From: Colias croceus
Lineage: Eukaryota; Arthropoda; Insecta; Lepidoptera; Pieridae
Direction: 5' to 3'
Assembly (NCBI RefSeq): GCF_905220415.1
Contig: NC_059545.1
Span: 2,924,001 to 2,988,000 of the forward strand
Length of the DNA: 64,000 nt
The position numbers were made by a program, and so were the translations under genes. Position 1 is the stretch's first letter. The number at the start of each line of letters is the position of its first letter. Positions 45,874 to 57,245 of this stretch are shown piece by piece. The notes beneath the pieces were generated by a model. The model made no database searches, was not told the DNA's origin, and was given only the letters and a program-made list of their open reading frames with translations.

Positions 45874-48800
45874 TTGTAGGTAAAATGAATAGAATAAAAG
45901 AACGTGTGTGCCAAACACACATGTCAGAAGTGAAACTTCTTTGGCAAGATAAGATTCAAAGATACCAAAATCGTCGTCTTACTCCATGACGTGACGGTAT
46001 TGCCTCATGACCTTGAAATTGTACTCTCAACGCGCCTAAGGAAGTTTCCCTTCAAAAAAGGTGTAAAATTAAGTGAAGATTATTTACTAGAACTTTTTAC
46101 ATCGTTTTTTTTTATTATAGAATAGCCGAACTTGAGTAAAGGGTAGAAAAATACTTTATTATGGATGCAGTTCGATATCTTCCTTCGTTATTCTAACGAT
46201 ATGTTTGGATTAAACGTTTTCATTTCGATAAAGCCAATATTGATTTAAATTTTTCCATTTCCTTATCGAGTATTCTTTATGGAAAGATTAAATAATGTTA
46301 ATGAAGTGATATTTAATGTCTCTAGTGTAATAATTTGGTACAAATCGTTTCAAAGCTGAGACGCTCAAATGCTCTATTTGTAAGGGTAGAATTTAATTGT
46401 TTGCAGTCGAAATTCAATACAGATTCCCTCCCCACTTGAAAATATACAGAGTTATATTTCTGTTTAAATAAACCTCTTCGCAATAATGAAACCGACCAAT
46501 GTATAAATTGCGTATAAAATGTATATTAACCGAAATTGACTGACCCACGAAACATTCGATACGCTTTTTCATAATTAATACTTAACCTTTTTCCGTACCA
46601 AAAATCAATAACGGCTCTTGTGTTTTGAACGCTTTCATATCAATTATGTACTGCTACGTCAAGTGTAAATAATAGAAGAGCAATTACCAACTAGTGTAGC
46701 GATAATTTTACGACCGCAACGCGTTATTGCATCGCGTACGCGTACGTACAGTACGTACGGAATAAATTAAAATTTAATTCAGTTTCATATTATATGCGCA
46801 TTGTATATTGCGTGACAACTTCGCTGATTGAATGGTTTTCAATTACTGGAAGTACTAATCATTGATTGCTAACGGCGAGGATCGGGCGTCACATTAATCG
46901 GCTGTACTAGCTATTTGGTGAATTCGTTTTATGATACTGATATGGGTTTGTGAAACGCGTAGGTGTCTTAACGGTTCTGTGTATATAGACGTATGTATAG
47001 GTTGTAGGTTTTGGTCTAATTATGTAGATTTAGAAATGTTATGTATTAGCTCTAGTGCAATCGCAAATTAAGAAGAGTGAAGACTGCTGTTATTAAAGGC
47101 AGATGTTAAAAAATGCATGAAAGAATTGCATTATTTTAATGTAAATATTTATTGGTTTTTTAAATCATAAACCAATATTTAATGTGTAAGAATAAAAAAT
47201 ACTTGTTACAACTAACGCAATCATTTCCGTTTCAAATCATAACCACTTTAAAAATGTAAAATTAAATTAAAAACGATCACATTACAAATGAATGAGGTAA
47301 CTGTTTCGACTCGTTGTAGTTCGTATTTTAACAGCGTTCGACTATGAAGCTATTACATGAGCCCGTCATGTTGTTGCTTATCTTGATAGGGTTAAATATA
47401 ATTAATTACGCTGTACCTGGCCGACATTTTATTACTGATTTTAATGAGCACGCACTTTTGGCGTTTCGAAATATTGTGCGAGTGCTAACGATTTTGAACG
47501 TTGCGGGAATTGTGACGTGATTTATTTGCTGCTTAATATTTTTTATGACGGTTTTGCATGGTGAAAATTTTGATTGGATAATTCGTTAAAATGATGAGAT
47601 GTGATTTTAGATGAGAATAAACATTTTGATTGAAATAGAAAGCCTGTATCTGCTTTGGTGGTTTGTTTTACATAGTTATGAACGATTTCTGGTTTCATCA
47701 ATGCCATGATGACTGAAATTGATATTTAAAAATCAAGTAAGTATAATCTATGAATACATTTATTTCTCAGTGATAAAATTTCTTTACGTGTGAATTGTGA
47801 TAGGCACTAAATTCACGGACTTTTATAATCTTCATATCTAGTATCTACCTAAATTTAATTTTTGAACTCGTGCACTCCTCTCTGTAACAAATTTATAAGA
47901 TAAAATATAGAGCAAGTCTGTATTTTCTAAGAAACGTAAACCGAGGTAAAACAACGCCGCTTTAGTCTTCGATGGCGGCGAGTCACTTGAAATATAAATC
48001 ATTTGCTTTAATATAATGTTGACCTTATATCCGTAACCCGTATCCGTCAAACGGTTATCTGGGTATGGGGATTATTGAATTTGTTTCTCTTACTTCAAAG
48101 TGGTCCTTTTCGGCGAGGATTAAAGGTCCTTGTCTTAAATAAGATATATTGATCAAAGGATATTGAGAGGCCGATTTCTTGTTAATATTTTGGTTGAGAG
48201 GGTAAGGTTAGATTTATGGGCTCTAGGTTGCCGAAGTGAGGGGTGTTCTCTTTGTTAATATCGCATTTAGTTGAGACCTTTGTATGCTTGGCATTTGTAT
48301 TATCACTACTCGAAATAACGGCAATTCTTTTAAACGTAATACGGGTGTGATTCATTACAAATTATTGAAAGTTTTAATTAGCGAAGTTGGATTCGTTCAA
48401 AATGTTCCGTTTATGTTTGGTCTGGTAATGAGGTGTTTTATTTTGGTTTTAAGCTTAGTTGATATAACTTTAGGATATATTATAAGTGTCAGTCGCGCTT
48501 GTCATATGTATTGAAATTCATAAAACCGTTTATAGCTAGACCGACTATACGCACGCGTATTTCCATACATATGACAAGCGCGTACGCACTGATGGTCGGT
48601 GAAGCTCTGCAACCGGCCTTAGAAACAACAATGCCTGATCGATTCTTCTTTTAAAATAATGTTTCACGTTTTCAACAAGATTAAACACCGAGACAATATT
48701 CCATTAACTACTACACACAACACAACTACTACAGACAATATTCTATTAGTATCTATTGAATTATGAAGACAAGTTCATTACGATATGAAATCGTAACCAA

Positions 48801-49326
48801 TTCATTTACAATATTAATTCGAAAGATCGTAACGCACGCCGTATACCAACCGTTTGTCATAACCATAGATAACGATAAATATAATATGCCCGGTTAATTG
48901 TAACGTGCGGCACAATATATTATAATTTGCGGCACTCTGAGAGCGAATAATTAATACCAAGTTTGCGTAAAATTTAGAACCCCGACCAATGAAACGAATT
49001 TAAACCGTATATTCAGTTTAAAAAGAGCCATATTTCAACGGCCACCTCCTAAATTGCTCTGTAAGTGCAGCTGAGAAATCTCATTGTGCAAGTATGAGCT
49101 CTTTCAACGATTTTATTTCACTTTTGTAGCGGATTCCCAGAAAGTTTTAGACGGTTATCAATACAATAATTTTAAATTTAAATTGAGTGTAAAACTGAAG
49201 TCGTTAAAGTTTCATCAGCTACATTTTTTAATGTAATTTTTAAATATCAACTAAATGGATTTAGTTGCAACCAATAAATATGCATAAAATGGCTGAAATA
49301 CGCGAGGTAAAGATTCTGTAGACTTC

Positions 49327-49612
49327 CGTAGGACATAATATCACAACGTAGCAGATATCGTAGCGTAGCACGAGTGCTACGTGTAGCACGGTTACTATAC
49401 GCAGTAGTTATTTATTATGACATTTTTCCAATATTATGTATCCTTTGTAATATAATCTTCATTAATATTTTAACTGAATTACCAACCTAGCAGAGGATAT
49501 CATCAATGGCGTAGACTACAGCCGTAGAACATTTCATAGCGTAGCACTATCCGTAGCACTGCTACACTGTCGTAGAACTCATACTCTGTCGTAGCACTGC
49601 TACACTGCTAAC
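49327..49612. repeat. CGTAGCA-rich cryptic repeat
   Basis: The word GTAGCA/CGTAG and its complement TGCTAC recur about fifteen times in two clusters (49327-49410 and 49509-49612), with an AT-rich spacer. One unit is a hairpin, GTAGCAC-GA-GTGCTAC. Origin unknown. Confidence 0.5.
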
Positions 49613-51131
49613 GATACTGTGTTATTAATTAGTTTTATGTACAGTAAATATTTTAGGGTACTAATGTTTCTAACGTTTATTTGATGTTAGAGATTATAAT
49701 TTAATATTTTTTGTGTAGGTAATTTGTGCGGCAATGGACATGTTATGTACAAACTATTTGCATTTATTACAATTATTTTACAGTACATACTCTACATACA
49801 ATAATAATATCTATATAATGTTATGTAGTTAACAGTATAGCGGCATTTCGATCGATGGCGTCATATTAGACGTCGTATGTGCGCACGGTAACACAATTTG
49901 TTGTGCTCAAAATGTGATTACCGTATATTGTTTTTTATAAAGGCTGGCGGGCTGATTCGTGAGGCAATTTGTGGTACATGCTACGGACGTACGGTGGTGC
50001 TCACAAGTGTTTTTATGTTTGTCATTTTTCAAAATTTACGTTAATGTTGTATGTCAATCTGTTGTAATATAATGTGGTTGTATATAGTTGAACAAATATT
50101 TATATATGACAACTTTTGTTCAACTTAATTTCTAGAAAAAAATATTTACAAACTTTTTAGACATGACGGAGGCTCTGAATTTATTTACATAAATATATAT
50201 AGAGAGATTACTATTTAGCAATAAGGCCGCCTTTTCGGCAAATTATGCTTTTTTATTACTACTTCCTTTTGTATACTATTGTTTGATCATATTTTGCACA
50301 ATAAAGAATTATAAATAAAAAATAAATAAATAAAATAAATATATATAGTGTGTATAATGCGTTACATAAGTAACTATATACATTAACCATTAACGATCTA
50401 AACTTACTACGGCTCGATATTGATAGAAGTACCCAAAGTCCACTTACTTTTTAATCGCTTCTCGCCGACAACTCGATCCAAACTATAAGTCGATTATGAG
50501 ATAAGTTCATACTCGAGGCTGATGCGACGCTACCGACAGTAAACACAACGTTTCACCTTATTGAATATTTTAATAGCTATTCCGTTGTAGTGATGTCATT
50601 GGAAAAATTTTACAGCGAGTTATGAATAGTTTGACAAGTGGTAGGAAATTCAGTATATAAAGTGATAAAACATTGTATGTACTATTTATTATAAAGTCAT
50701 ATTTTTCTTCGCGTAAATTTATGGTTTAAAAATAATGCATTTACATCAAAAATATAAAAATTACTAAGGTACTTTTGCTACGAAAAGTTCGGAAACTCGA
50801 AATAATACAAATTGATGAGGAAGATAGGGATTAATGCAATTTGTTCTATACTAGAATTCTTTCCCTTCAAACATTAATACTCCGGTCACATCGCACCTAA
50901 TTGTAGTATATGTTTGCGGACAGAGTGCGCTAAGTTCGGTATTGCCTGTTAATTAACTTACTTATTAGTTGTGCAGACGTGTTGCCAAACCCATGGTTTA
51001 TTATGATTTATTTGCTATCCCACGATAAGAACTATAATAATAATTACACCTAATTATTCATCATCCGAAAGTAAAAATGATGAAACTCTGTTTCTAGATA
51101 GATAAAGAGCTGTGTTGCTAAATGGTAGTTT

Positions 51132-51411
51132 GGGCGTATTCAGAAAGAAAGCTTGAAACTTATAAGCGCTTATAAGCGCTTATCGGCGCTTATCGGCGCT
51201 GGTAACCCGCGCAGGAAAATATATGAACATGCGCCGATAAGCGCTGATCGGCGCCGACAAGTTCCAACAAGTTTCAACAAACTTGTCGGCGCCGATCAGC
51301 GCTTATCGGCGCATGTTCATATATTTTCCAACGCGGGTTACCAGCGCTGATAAGCGCCGATAAGCGCTTATAAGCGCTTATAAGTTTCAAGCTTTCTTTC
51401 TGAATACGCCC
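51132..51411. mobile_element. 280-bp palindromic MITE
   Basis: Both halves are near-perfect complements, with ends GGGCGTATTCAGAAAGAAAG and its inverse, and a loop near 51265-51280. It is flanked by TTT on both sides. The arms are rich in GCGCTTAT and GGCGCCGA units, so each arm also has inner tandem structure. It probably folds into one long hairpin when transcribed. The GGG start suggests PIF/Harbinger, although TTT is not the usual TWA duplication. Confidence 0.75.
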
Positions 51412-52984
51412 TTTGGTAAGTGGTATCGTGGGTTGTGAGAACACTGGGTGTGTTTTGACTGCTAGATTTAAGCAGCATTATTCTTTTTAGCTACACAAGT
51501 TGATTCATTTGTGTTGGAATGTTGATTTGATATGTAGCAAAATATTTTGTAGGTACTTAATTTATGATATTCAATACAACATACCACGAGATTGGTGGAT
51601 AGAGTTATTGGTGATCATTAAAACTAATATTGAGGTATATAACTGCAACAAAATGTTTAATAATGCATTACATTTTTAGCATGTAACTTAATTAAGCATT
51701 CAACCCGAACGTGTTTCCACCTTAAAAATCTGATTATTTAATCGTAGAATATTTGTTACTAGTGCCCCTTGTACCGTGTAGAATACAACAAAATTACGCC
51801 CCTTAACAATTACATCAATTAGTAAATGATATGTTGCCCGCCTCCTCAAACCTCAAATACTGATAAGCCGTTTAAAACCTCACGCGTGTTCAATAGTTAA
51901 CACCAAACAAGGACAATTACTGCTCCAGCGTTATATTAGCAAGACCCACGAAACTCGATAACGGCATCCGTGTTATTACCCAATTAAATTATCTGGCCAC
52001 GGGATAGAAAACTCTATTTTTGATATTGTAAGGGCTATATTTGTGCAACCGTAGCGCCTATAGTTCGTTTAATTTTAAGTTCGCCGCGCTCTAAGACGTA
52101 ATATTGTTAAAGGGTGTTTTAATAATAATGGATTGGCATTACTTCGATGTGGTTAACTGCGGTTTTTATTTTTTCTCTTTACCAACTTTGTATTAGGTCA
52201 TTCGTTTACATCATTGTATTTAAATTATTTCAAAAAGAATAATGTGCAATAATGCCGATAATTCACATAAATCAGATATAAAATGAATAACATTTATATC
52301 CGATTCTCCTGTTTGTACAATTTCATTTAAACCCAAAAACTCTTAAGTTTATTGACACGCAAGCATTCGATAAAGATTTAGTTTAAGAGAAAACATTTCA
52401 TTCCCACACATATTCTCTCCAATAAACTCAAAAGGATTCCCGTCTTGTAGTTTTCGAGTAAACCGACAAATTCGTGCGCTGCAAATTTATAAAGTCTTCA
52501 ATATTTACTCAATTAATCGGAACTCTTCAACGCAAGAAAATTTAATCCGTTGCGAAAAGTTCTCAGCAATTTTGGGCGAATCTTCGGCGTAATATATATC
52601 TCGGGGAGGAAATAATGTCAGTCTTGTTGCTTAATCAAATTTCGTTCAGTTCGACTGTAAGGGGAATTTCATTTGGGGAATTAACATTTCACTATCTTCA
52701 TTTCACTGGCGTTTTAAGATTTCGACGAGATTCCCGCGAACGTTCGCGCGATGTGAGGGGGCTCTGTCTACGTGTCGGAATTAACGCGTCATAATGCCCG
52801 TACTTATTGGCTTCCTTGTAATCTTTGACGTGTACTGTTATTTAACTTTACGATTTATCAAATTTCATAAGATTAGGTCTGACTTTTTATAATTTAATCA
52901 AACCTTTTAAATAATATATAATATTAGCTACTTCCTGACTTATATATTTCTTATATAAATTTATAAAGAATAGAAAAAATTCGA

Positions 52985-53059
52985 TCACGAGGCGGGACTC
53001 GAACCCGTATCCTTCGCGCCATTCCGGGGCGGATGCCTCACCAACTCAGCCACTCGTGA
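52985..53059 (-). other. tRNA-Ser-like sequence (decayed tRNA or SINE head)
   Basis: On the minus strand a 75-nt tRNA-like unit has a perfect 7-bp acceptor stem (TCACGAG with CTCGTGA), an A-box-like TGGCTGAGTTGGTGAGGC, a T arm ACGGGTTCGAGTCCCGC containing the B box GGTTCGAGTCC, and a seven-base anticodon loop CCGGAAT on a 4-bp stem (CGCC/GGCG), giving anticodon GGA (Ser). Base 33 is C instead of the near-universal U, the variable region is odd and there is no long arm. It is therefore unlikely to be a functional tRNA. It lies inside a longer inverted repeat (52965-52985 with 53071-53092). Confidence 0.5.
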
Positions 53060-53939
53060 CCCGCCCGAGCGATCGAATTTATTCTATTCTTTCAGTTTTA
53101 TGTGTCTGAAGGGACACACCGCGCGCCATCTATTGAGATGATTAACAACCATTTCAACCAATATGAAGCACTTTTCAGTGAATACAATATTGTAACGATG
53201 GAACACGACCTTTTTTGTTGAATTTATATTTTTGGTTTTATGGCATTCAAATGCTTTATAAATATAAATTTCTAGTCTAGTGTTTACACAATTACAATAA
53301 TTATTTTGATCAACCCTTGTTTAAACATATAATATGATATACAATGAATATATTATGCTTAAATAATATATTATAACTATAAAGTCAGAGCGCAGTTTTA
53401 TTCTGAAGAACATAAACCAAATACTGAATGTTTACCGTCGTCGGGAGTTTGAAGTTAATCAAATGTACTCTTTGTCAAATGCGGTCAAGTGAAGTAATAA
53501 AGCCCAGAGCATGTTTACAGTTAATCCTTGGCTCCAGTCTGGAAAATGCGGTCTGTTGTTTTTAAACCGAATAAGTTTACTTGCGTCAGTAATAATGAGT
53601 GTTTTATAATGTAACAACTTATATAATATTGATGAACATGTAGCAGTGAATAAAAACAAATTGTACAACTGTATTTACAATTTATTTATTCATTCTTTCA
53701 CGCTATCAGTTATTATAATTATTTTTTCAATTTAACTTTCTGACAATAATTATTAATACAGAAAAGATTGATGCATTGCACTTTTTTACCCTCGTTGGGA
53801 AGTAATAGGTACACGAATTTTACGTTAATTAAAAAAATCAAGTATCTTTTCGCAACTTAATAATCCATGTCATGCCCAGCATAGAGCATAATTTACCTAT
53901 TTATCTATATATTTCTCACATAACAATGTTCTTCCGCAG

Positions 53940-54134
53940 CCGACAAGACGCCGCCCGGGTTCCCCGCCATAGCGCCACCGTCCACGACCCTAGTGGTCGA
54001 AGTTGGCCACATAGCGACGCTGCCATGCCAGGCGAGCGGCAGCCCGCCGCCCAAGGTGCGGTGGCTGTTCAACTCGCTGCCGCTGGACGTCGCATCGAAC
54101 CCGCGATACGCGCTGCTCAATGATAAGATGCACG
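53940..54134 (+). CDS. Lar: Lar exon encoding the Ig1-Ig2 linker and start of Ig domain 2
   Basis: This is an internal exon of 195 nt, phase 1 on both sides, with acceptor CTTCCGCAG (AG at 53938-53939) and donor GTAAGT at 54135. The split codon at its start completes the G left by the 20191 donor. It reads DKTPPGFPAIAPPSTTLVVE, then VGHIATLPCQASGSPPPKVR and WLFNSLPLDVASNPRYALLN, then DKMH. The DKTPPGFP linker, the VEVGH entry strand, the B-strand Cys (LPC) and the tryptophan of the C strand (VRW) identify the start of LAR Ig2. The F-strand half (a YEC-type block) is not found in the remaining 9.9 kb, so the next exon lies beyond the window. The 33.7-kb intron before it is unusually long for an insect gene and is full of repeats. 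Confidence 0.93.
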
Positions 54135-54182
54135 GTAAGTGGAGTAAGAAAGGGATAGATGTCTGTGTGAATTTTCATGTTA

Positions 54183-54296
54183 GAGCGGGTATTGGTTACT
54201 TACAACGGAGTTCGCTTGATGGTAAGCGATCATTACCGCCCATGAACATTTGTAAGGCCACTGCAAATACGTTGTCCGTTTTTAAAGGATAAGGAG
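54183..54296. mobile_element. Fragment of a dispersed lepidopteran repeat
   Basis: The text GGAGTTCGCTTGATGGTAAG followed by CGATCATTACCGCCCATGAA is a common LINE-tail-like repeat in Lepidoptera, by memory. It starts 50 bases after the Lar donor at 54135. Limits uncertain. Confidence 0.5.
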
Positions 54297-55696
54297 TAAG
54301 AATAAAGGCGACGTCAGTAAGGGAATTGTGACTAGTGGAAAAAGAAACGGCTTTTCAGTAAACTTGTAATGTATATAAGATCAAAATAAAGGTTAAGCTT
54401 TCTTACTCCTGTTTGTTCTCGTCTAGGTTTTCGTTATTTTTTAGAAACATGTCATGTAATTTAAAAAGTTAAAATCTAAGAAATATAAGGGTATTGAAAT
54501 TTAATACCTGAAATATTTTTATGTGAATGAAAGTTTTCAATGTGTTCGATGACGTTTTAAGATAATTAAATAATACACAATTAGCTGAAACAATACATCG
54601 TGACGGGCGAATTTATAAAGTGTAATTAATTATCTGCAATATGTTACAGTTGTATGATATATCACAAAACTTATGATTAAAATCGAAAACCTTAAGTAAA
54701 CTAAAGTTTATCATGTATACCTGCAACTGGAATTCTTTCGAACTTCTATATAACTTAGTAATAAATAAGTTTCTATATCCTATTTCTATACAATATATAT
54801 CACGAAATGCGTATTCTGATTCTGAAATTTTTTTCCATGATTAATAATTTACCGAACGGTTTTCTTTGTCTCAAGTATCCAACCCAGATTCTAACATCCT
54901 AAATATGTTCTATATTTCAATGTTAAATAACCCAGCCGGTTATAAGGAATATTAACAAAGCGAAACGAATCACGTTCCCGGGCGGAACGGACAAAGTTAA
55001 TAAAGACATTGGGGTCTGTAGACATCCCGATACTTTATTAAATCTCGCCCACGATTCGAGACGGTCTTATTCGTGGCTATGTGAGATGGTACGCCTAAAT
55101 TGTATTTGTTTGGTACACCCAAACCGTGCGGGAAAGAATTTGGTAATATGTGGTTTGAAAGATTTGGAAGCTTTTTGACGTGACAACGTCTTATAATTCG
55201 ATAGAGCCGGCTGCACGCACGAAAAAACATGACTCATGCGGTGTTACCTCGCTCTGAGGCGTTCCATGTAAGGCTTGAAGTGCAAGCGAGAGCGTGGAAC
55301 GAGCGACAAAGAAGCACAATCGGCCTTAAGAAGTTGTCACGTTCAACTATCGCCAGTAAACCGACTTTACAGACAACCAGTTTTTTGTTGGTAACGTGGG
55401 GTTTGTATGAGTTGGATGGATGGATGCTTGCGGTGAATGATGGGTCAGAGAGGTGTGTGATTTTTGAAGGATAGTTGGTAAGATGTAACTTTAAGCTACA
55501 AAGTATTTTAATAAGTAAGGAAAGGCTACTGAGTATTATAATAGTGAGTAAGAATAAAACTGGGCAGTAACAGTGTAGCCGAATTTTTTTTATTAAATCT
55601 TGTTGCTATTTCTATTTCTTCTTATGTTTGGAGATACATAAAACTGAAATAAGATTTATTGAAATGTCGTATAAACGTTATTTCCTCCTAGTTTTT

Positions 55697-55841
55697 GATT
55701 TTACGCGAGTATATTATACATTTAGAAATCAAAGATTTTTTCTCCCCGTGACCACTCTCGCTGTAAAGTGTTCGAAACGTCGGGAAAATAATATCATGAA
55801 TAAATCGCGTTTAAAATCCGTTAAAAAATCTTTAAATTTAT
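55697..55841 (+). repeat. Hairpin repeat, copy A
   Basis: It shares GATTTTACGCGAGTAT and GCGTTTAAAATCCGT with copy B at 57139. The ends AAATCAAAGATTTTTT and AAAAAATCTTTAAATTT are inverted. Between them lies CTGTAAAGTG followed by TTCGAAACGTCGGGA, a phrase that recurs in dispersed animal repeats. Confidence 0.5.
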
Positions 55842-57138
55842 AAAAACAAAATTGCCAATATTATTCACATAATAAAAATTAAGTGCGACACTTTATGAAG
55901 TTAAAAATTAATAAGACTTTATAAGTAATTTCGGCGCGTCGTTTGATCAGCGTCGTGGATTAACAGCATTTAATTACTGGCGCGATGAGGCGAAAAAGCC
56001 TTTAAGATTTAGTTGGAACATTGAACTCTATTTTAAGTTAAATAAAGCGGAATATTGAATGGCTGCTATAATTGTTGTAACGAAAATTACGAATGATATC
56101 CATATTTATAAAGCTTTAACCGATATTTGATTTGATATTTCCGTTAGCAATCGATTGGCTGGATTATTTTGTTTATTATTGCTCGATAATAATTGAATAG
56201 ATGAAGACCTTTTAAAAGAAAATATAATAACAGTAAATACTAAATATGCTTTCTTTTCTATAACAATCATAATATATTCAACTGCTGTAAAATACGGAAC
56301 TAATTCACAAACTGATTTTCAGCACCATCCCAAAGAGTCAATGTATATTTTCATGTAACAAGTTCAAAGTCTTATAACTAGTTTTACCACATCAAATAAA
56401 GAAACTAACTAGCACATAATTTATACAGACTAGTCTGTATAGCGTATTGTATTAAAATTTCCTTATGAAATTTTAGCAATCAAAGTTCGCAGAGCGCCGT
56501 GGCACGACAAAATGTTAATTACGTCAATTTTGCGGGTCGCGGCCTCACCATTGGATGTGCGAGTTCATTCTCAGATGCGGTTTAATTGAATTTTCGCGAA
56601 TTGAATAAGAGCTTCTTAGCGAAAAGCAATTTGTCGGTTGGTAATGTGATCTGATTAGTGATTATTGTTACTATGTTGCAATTAACAAGTGTTTGGCGTG
56701 AATTTTAATTGTGTTAGAATGGGATCAGATTTGGAGCTTGTGTGGAATATATTAGTTTGATTGCTATAAGGCAACAGGTCGATGTTTATTTATGTATATT
56801 TATGTATGGGATGAAATTGTTTGTATGGGAAAGTATAAGATGAGAAGTATAAGAAGAGTTTGACCCTTATAAATGACAAAAAATGTAAAATAAAAACGCC
56901 GCAGATAGCTCTTTTATTATTATCATTATAAAAATATCATGATTCAACTTGTAACAGTTTTACGTTACGATTGTTGTTGTACGTCAATTAAAATTTGCTA
57001 TACCTATTGTTATTCTTTGAAAATGTACCAATTAACAAGTCGGACATGTATGTTCCGATATTGAAATTCATTCAGGAAGTTTCACGTGTTTTTTATCCTT
57101 CTCACATGACAAAGAAGAAAAGATAGTATTTTCTAGGG

Positions 57139-57245
57139 GATTTTACGCGAGTATAGAATATAGCATTAAGAAATTAAAGACTTTTTAACGGATTTATAAT
57201 TTTATAAAATGCGTTTAAAATCCGTCAAAAAGTCTTTAATTTCTA
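57139..57245 (+). repeat. Hairpin repeat, copy B
   Basis: Related to copy A but lacking its middle. Inverted arms of about 24 bp (57169-57192 and 57221-57244) carry AAAGACTTTTTAACGGA and its near-complement. Confidence 0.55.

Larger units (their letters stand above)
20192..53939 (+). other. Very long Lar intron between the Ig1 and Ig2 exons
   Basis: A 33.7-kb phase-1 intron built largely of mobile elements, each listed separately. Parts in which I see no gene or clear element: 20192-21456, 21640-22882, 23687-24771, 29660-30728, 30928-32307, 35110-35740, 35900-36500, 36720-38211, 39608-40660, 41250-42590, 44394-45668, 45874-49310 (apart from a small hairpin near 48.5 kb) and 49620-51128. These are AT-rich with only short, chance-length ORFs. 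Confidence 0.8.
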
